NCBI RefSeq assembly: GCF_000282315.2
Contig: NZ_AKJN02000007.1
Coordinates: 1,178,001 to 1,242,000, forward strand
Length of the DNA: 64,000 nucleotides
Direction of reading: 5' to 3'
DNA from: Pseudomonas sp. GM41(2012)
GTDB lineage: Bacteria; Pseudomonadota; Gammaproteobacteria; Pseudomonadales; Pseudomonadaceae
The notes beneath the pieces are model-generated. The model was not told the DNA's origin and did not search any database. It saw nothing but the letters and a program-made list of their open reading frames with translations. A program made the position numbers and the translations under genes. Below are positions 61,396-64,000 of the stretch, piece by piece (within the stretch, counting starts at the first letter, position 1; every line of letters starts with the position of its first letter).

Positions 61396-62103
61396 ATGTT
61401 CACCAAGCAGCGTTTGATTATTGTCGCTACGGCTGTGGCCTTGTTGTCTGGCTGCGCCTCGCCCAACCCTTACGACAACCAGGGCCAGGCCGACGGTGGT
61501 TCCACGGGCATGAGCAAAACCGCTAAATACGGTGGCCTCGGCGCTCTGGCCGGTGCTTTGGCCGGTGCCGCCATCAGCCACGATAACCGTGGCAAGGGCG
61601 CGCTGATTGGCGCTGCGGTAGTGGGTGCTTCCGCTGCCGGTTACGGTTATTACGCCGACCAGCAAGAGAAAAAGCTGCGCGCCAGCATGGCCAACACCGG
61701 GGTGGAAGTGCAGCGCCAGGGTGATGAGATCAAACTGATCATGCCGGGTAACATCACCTTCGCTACCGATTCGGCGAACATCGCGTCGAGCTTCTATCAG
61801 CCGCTGAACAATCTGGCGGGCTCGCTCAAAGAGTTCAGCCAGAACCAGATCGAAATCGTCGGCTACACCGACAGCACCGGCAGCCGTCAGCACAACATGG
61901 ACCTGTCCCAGCGTCGGGCCCAGAGCGTGGCGACTTACCTGACGTCCCAGGGCGTGAGCGGTGCCAACCTGTCGGCTCGCGGTGCCGGGCCGGATAACCC
62001 GATTGCCAGCAACGGTGACGTCAATGGCCGGGCGCAGAACCGCCGGGTCGAGGTCAACCTGAAGGCGATTCCGGGCCAGCAGTATGGTGGTCAGCAACAG
62101 TAA
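61396..62103 (+). CDS. OmpA-family outer-membrane lipoprotein (YiaD-like)
   Basis: 235 residues. Lipobox LLSGC (Cys18), a Gly-zipper stretch (GGLGALAGALAGAAISHD and the following hydrophobic segment), then an OmpA peptidoglycan-binding domain with FATDSANIASSFYQPLNNLA and the diaminopimelate-contacting QRRAQSVATYL and NRRVEVNLK. It anchors the outer membrane to the cell wall. An AGGAG ribosome site precedes the ATG, and a strong terminator follows the stop. Confidence 0.92.
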   Translation: MFTKQRLIIVATAVALLSGCASPNPYDNQGQADGGSTGMSKTAKYGGLGALAGALAGAAISHDNRGKGALIGAAVVGASAAGYGYYADQQEKKLRASMANTGVEVQRQGDEIKLIMPGNITFATDSANIASSFYQPLNNLAGSLKEFSQNQIEIVGYTDSTGSRQHNMDLSQRRAQSVATYLTSQGVSGANLSARGAGPDNPIASNGDVNGRAQNRRVEVNLKAIPGQQYGGQQQ

Positions 62104-62116
62104 GGTACGGTTCAGC

Positions 62117-62161
62117 AAAAAAATGCCCGCCCGATCCTCAACAGATCGGGCGGGCTTTTTT
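62117..62161 (+). terminator. Terminator after OmpA-like lipoprotein
   Basis: GCCCGCCCGATC/GATCGGGCGGGC stem followed by six T residues. Confidence 0.92.
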
Positions 62162-62177
62162 GTATCGACTGCTCTGG

Positions 62178-62252
62178 CCCCATCGCGAGCAGGCTCGCTC
62201 CCACAGGGGGGGACGCATTTCAACTGTGGGAGTGAGCCTGCTCGCGATGGGG
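62178..62252. repeat. REP doublet
   Basis: CCCCATCGCGAGCAGGCTCG... (62178-62206) and its near-exact inverse (62224-62252), one mismatch. Confidence 0.88.
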
Positions 62253-62290
62253 CCCGAATGGGCGCCAGAGATATTGGATCAGCAACAAAT

Positions 62291-62325
62291 AAGCCCCCGG
62301 ACAATCACTCATCCGGGGGCTTTTT
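62291..62325. terminator. Second terminator-like hairpin before yhcB end
   Basis: AGCCCCCGGA/TCCGGGGGCT with a T run on the plus strand; on the minus strand it lies just past the yhcB stop. Confidence 0.7.
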
Positions 62326-62344
62326 CATGTCGCGCGAAACCTGA

Positions 62345-62779
62345 TTACTTCTTCAGGCCGTAATGCTCATCGAGCATGCCCGGCGCGTTCGGGGCTTTGG
62401 GGGCGTAGTCGCGAGGCGGCTCCTGATTGCGCGGCGGCGTCAGGCGTTCCCGTGGGGCGGCTGCCGCATCGGCGTGCAGCGAGGCCAGCAGGCGTTGGCG
62501 GGTTTGCTCGTCCAGGGCCAGGCGGTTGGCACCCTCGGCGAGATGATCCTGCACTTCCTGATAGCTCTGAGTCAGCTTCTTGACCAGTGTTGCAGTGCTG
62601 TTGAAGTGGGTAACCACCTCGTTCTGATAACTGTCGAAACGTTCCTGAATGTCATCCAGCTGACGTTGCGTGCTGCTAGGCGCGGCATTCGGCACCAGGC
62701 GAGCGATCAGGAAACCAATGGCGACACCCACAACCAGGGCAAGAGTCGGTAACAACCAAACTAAGAGCGAGTGTTCCAC
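62345..62779 (-). CDS. zapG: YhcB/ZapG-family (DUF1043) membrane protein
   Basis: 144 residues. One N-terminal membrane helix (LLVWLLPTLALVVGVAIGFL), then a coiled coil (QLDDIQERFDSYQNEVVTHF) and a Pro/Arg-rich tail. YhcB proteins help coordinate cell division and envelope growth, at the inner membrane. The length is close to the E. coli one. It is divergent from the alpha/beta hydrolase. Confidence 0.9.
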   Translation of the reverse strand: MEHSLLVWLLPTLALVVGVAIGFLIARLVPNAAPSSTQRQLDDIQERFDSYQNEVVTHFNSTATLVKKLTQSYQEVQDHLAEGANRLALDEQTRQRLLASLHADAAAAPRERLTPPRNQEPPRDYAPKAPNAPGMLDEHYGLKK

Positions 62780-62923
62780 GAGTCCTTCCTCTATAAACGG
62801 CTTTGCTTTACGTTAACGGCTCGAACCTGCGCTGTATACCGCGATTCACTCGCAATAGATTGGCACAGACAATTTGCTAGACGAGTCGACCCGATTCGAG
62901 GTCACGGAGTTCCTTCCTTGCTT

Positions 62924-63553
62924 ATGCGCGAAACCCCTGTAGTGATTGATGGCCCGGTCGGCCAACTGGAAGCCCTTTACCTGGATAACGAGCAGCCACG
63001 CGGCATTGCGCTGATCTGCCATCCGAACCCGGTGCAGGGCGGCACCATGCTCAACAAAGTGGTCTCGACCCTGCAGCGCACTGCGCGCGACGCCGGTTTG
63101 ATTACTTTGCGTTTCAACTACCGTGGCGTCGGTGCCAGCGAAGGCACCCACGATATGGGCACCGGCGAAGTCGACGACGCCCAGGCCGTCGCCGAATGGC
63201 TACGAGCCAAACACCCCGAGTTGCCGCTGACGCTGTTCGGATTCTCCTTCGGCGGTTTTGTGGCAGCAAGTCTCGGCGGACGTCTGGAAGCCAAGGGTGA
63301 GCAGCTCAAGCACCTGTTCATGGTCGCGCCGGCGGTGATGCGTCTGGGCGATCAGGATCAACTGCCGCAGCAAGGCGAGCTGACCCTGATCCAGCCGGAA
63401 ACCGACGAAGTCATCGATCCGCAAGCTGTCTACGACTGGTCCTCGAAACTCGAGCGCCCCCATGAGCTGCTGAAAGTGGCAGAATGCGGACACTTTTTTC
63501 ATGGCAAGCTGACCGATCTCAAGGATCTGATCCTGCCGCGTCTTTCGAATTGA
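62924..63553 (+). CDS. Alpha/beta hydrolase
   Basis: 209 residues from ATG 62924; a TTG two codons earlier has GGAG at better spacing and may be the true start. The nucleophile elbow GFSFGGFVAAS and the final His in ECGHFFHGKL are present, and CHPNPVQGGTMLNKV holds the N-terminal His-Pro motif common in this subfamily. It hydrolyses an unknown ester or peptide substrate in the cytoplasm. trpS starts 24 bp downstream, so they may share a transcript. Confidence 0.85.
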   Translation: MRETPVVIDGPVGQLEALYLDNEQPRGIALICHPNPVQGGTMLNKVVSTLQRTARDAGLITLRFNYRGVGASEGTHDMGTGEVDDAQAVAEWLRAKHPELPLTLFGFSFGGFVAASLGGRLEAKGEQLKHLFMVAPAVMRLGDQDQLPQQGELTLIQPETDEVIDPQAVYDWSSKLERPHELLKVAECGHFFHGKLTDLKDLILPRLSN

Positions 63554-63577
63554 TTGCAGTCTGACAAGCGATTACCC

Positions 63578-64000
63578 ATGACGACTCGTACCCGTATTCT
63601 CACCGGCATCACCACCACCGGCACGCCGCACCTGGGCAACTACGCCGGCGCCATCCGCCCGGCGATCATCGCCAGCCGTGACAGCAATGCCGATTCGTTC
63701 TACTTCCTGGCCGACTACCACGCCCTGATCAAATGCGATGACCCGCTGCGCATCCAGCGCTCGCGTCTGGAAATCGCTGCGACCTGGCTGGCCGGTGGGC
63801 TGGATGTGGACCGCGTAACCTTCTATCGCCAGTCCGACATCCCGGAAATCCCCGAGCTGACCTGGCTGCTGACCTGCGTTGCCGCCAAGGGCCTGCTCAA
63901 CCGCGCCCACGCCTACAAGGCCTCAGTGGACAAGAACGTCGAAACCGGCGAAGACCCGGACGCCGGCATCACCATGGGCTTGTACAGCTACCCGGTGCTG
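63578..64000 (+). CDS. trpS: Tryptophanyl-tRNA synthetase, 5' part only
   Basis: The first 141 residues are seen before the window ends. ATP-binding TGTPHLGNYAGAIRP is the class I HIGH-type motif (PHLGN), followed by FYFLADYHALI and the tryptophan pocket region YRQSDIPEIPELTWLL. It charges tRNA-Trp. The KMSKS loop and anticodon domain lie outside the window. Confidence 0.95.
   Translation, partial: MTTRTRILTGITTTGTPHLGNYAGAIRPAIIASRDSNADSFYFLADYHALIKCDDPLRIQRSRLEIAATWLAGGLDVDRVTFYRQSDIPEIPELTWLLTCVAAKGLLNRAHAYKASVDKNVETGEDPDAGITMGLYSYPVL

Overview
The window looks like a chromosomal segment of a fluorescent-group Pseudomonas. Coding density is high, base composition is GC-rich, and REP-type palindromes (core GTAGGAGC or GTGGGAGC) sit between genes. 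Several gene orders are typical of Pseudomonas: lolB-ispE-tRNA-Gln-prs-rplY-pth-ychF on one strand, facing away from hemA-prfA-prmC-moeB-murI, and mqo, uraA-upp and hpt further on. Most of the window is core chromosome. The two ends cut a chemoreceptor gene (left) and trpS (right).

Layout. 1-5.8 kb: truncated chemoreceptor, an Fsr-type exporter, an AraC regulator, a glutathione transferase and an EamA exporter. 5.8-12.8 kb (minus strand): translation and envelope housekeeping genes (ychF, pth, rplY, prs, tRNA-Gln, ispE, lolB, lbcA-like). 13-18.4 kb (plus strand): haem entry, translation termination, MoeB-like, murI, then the lipid A deacylase pagL. 18.6-26.5 kb: a photolyase/photoprotection cluster (DUF523/DUF1722 protein, MerR-type regulator, photolyase, short-chain dehydrogenase, FAD protein, TIGR01777 epimerase, hemH). 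Two exact TGTACA-N12-TGTAYA boxes and one degenerate box in its promoters fit a light-responsive regulon. 26.5-29.7 kb: nucleobase salvage (uraA-upp, hpt) and a WbuC-like cupin. 29.8-45 kb: mqo, lipoproteins, an acyltransferase, small zinc-ribbon and DUF2007 proteins, a divergent HMCES/YedK protein, a 113-bp tandem repeat array, a dCache-type chemoreceptor, an M48 lipoprotein protease, a GDT1-type Mn exporter behind a yybP-ykoY-like riboswitch, rsmC, hprA and a LysE exporter. 45-54.6 kb: a lone glycosyltransferase, a fatty acyl-CoA ligase, and a DUF1302/DUF1329 pair followed by a MalT-like LuxR regulator. 54.7-60.4 kb: a 1913-residue secreted M10-type metalloprotease homologue with 17 calcium-binding RTX modules. 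60.6-64 kb: metallo-beta-lactamase-fold hydrolase, OmpA-like lipoprotein, YhcB/ZapG, alpha/beta hydrolase and trpS.

The most distinctive items are: the giant RTX protease, whose modules follow an ordered pattern and which has no type I secretion genes beside it; the TGTACA boxes around the photolyase cluster; a short-chain dehydrogenase in that cluster whose catalytic Tyr codon reads His; an HMCES/YedK homologue lacking two of its usual active-site residues; and the strictly periodic 113-bp repeat array capped by two half palindromes. All function calls come from reading the sequence and remembered family knowledge; no database search was run.
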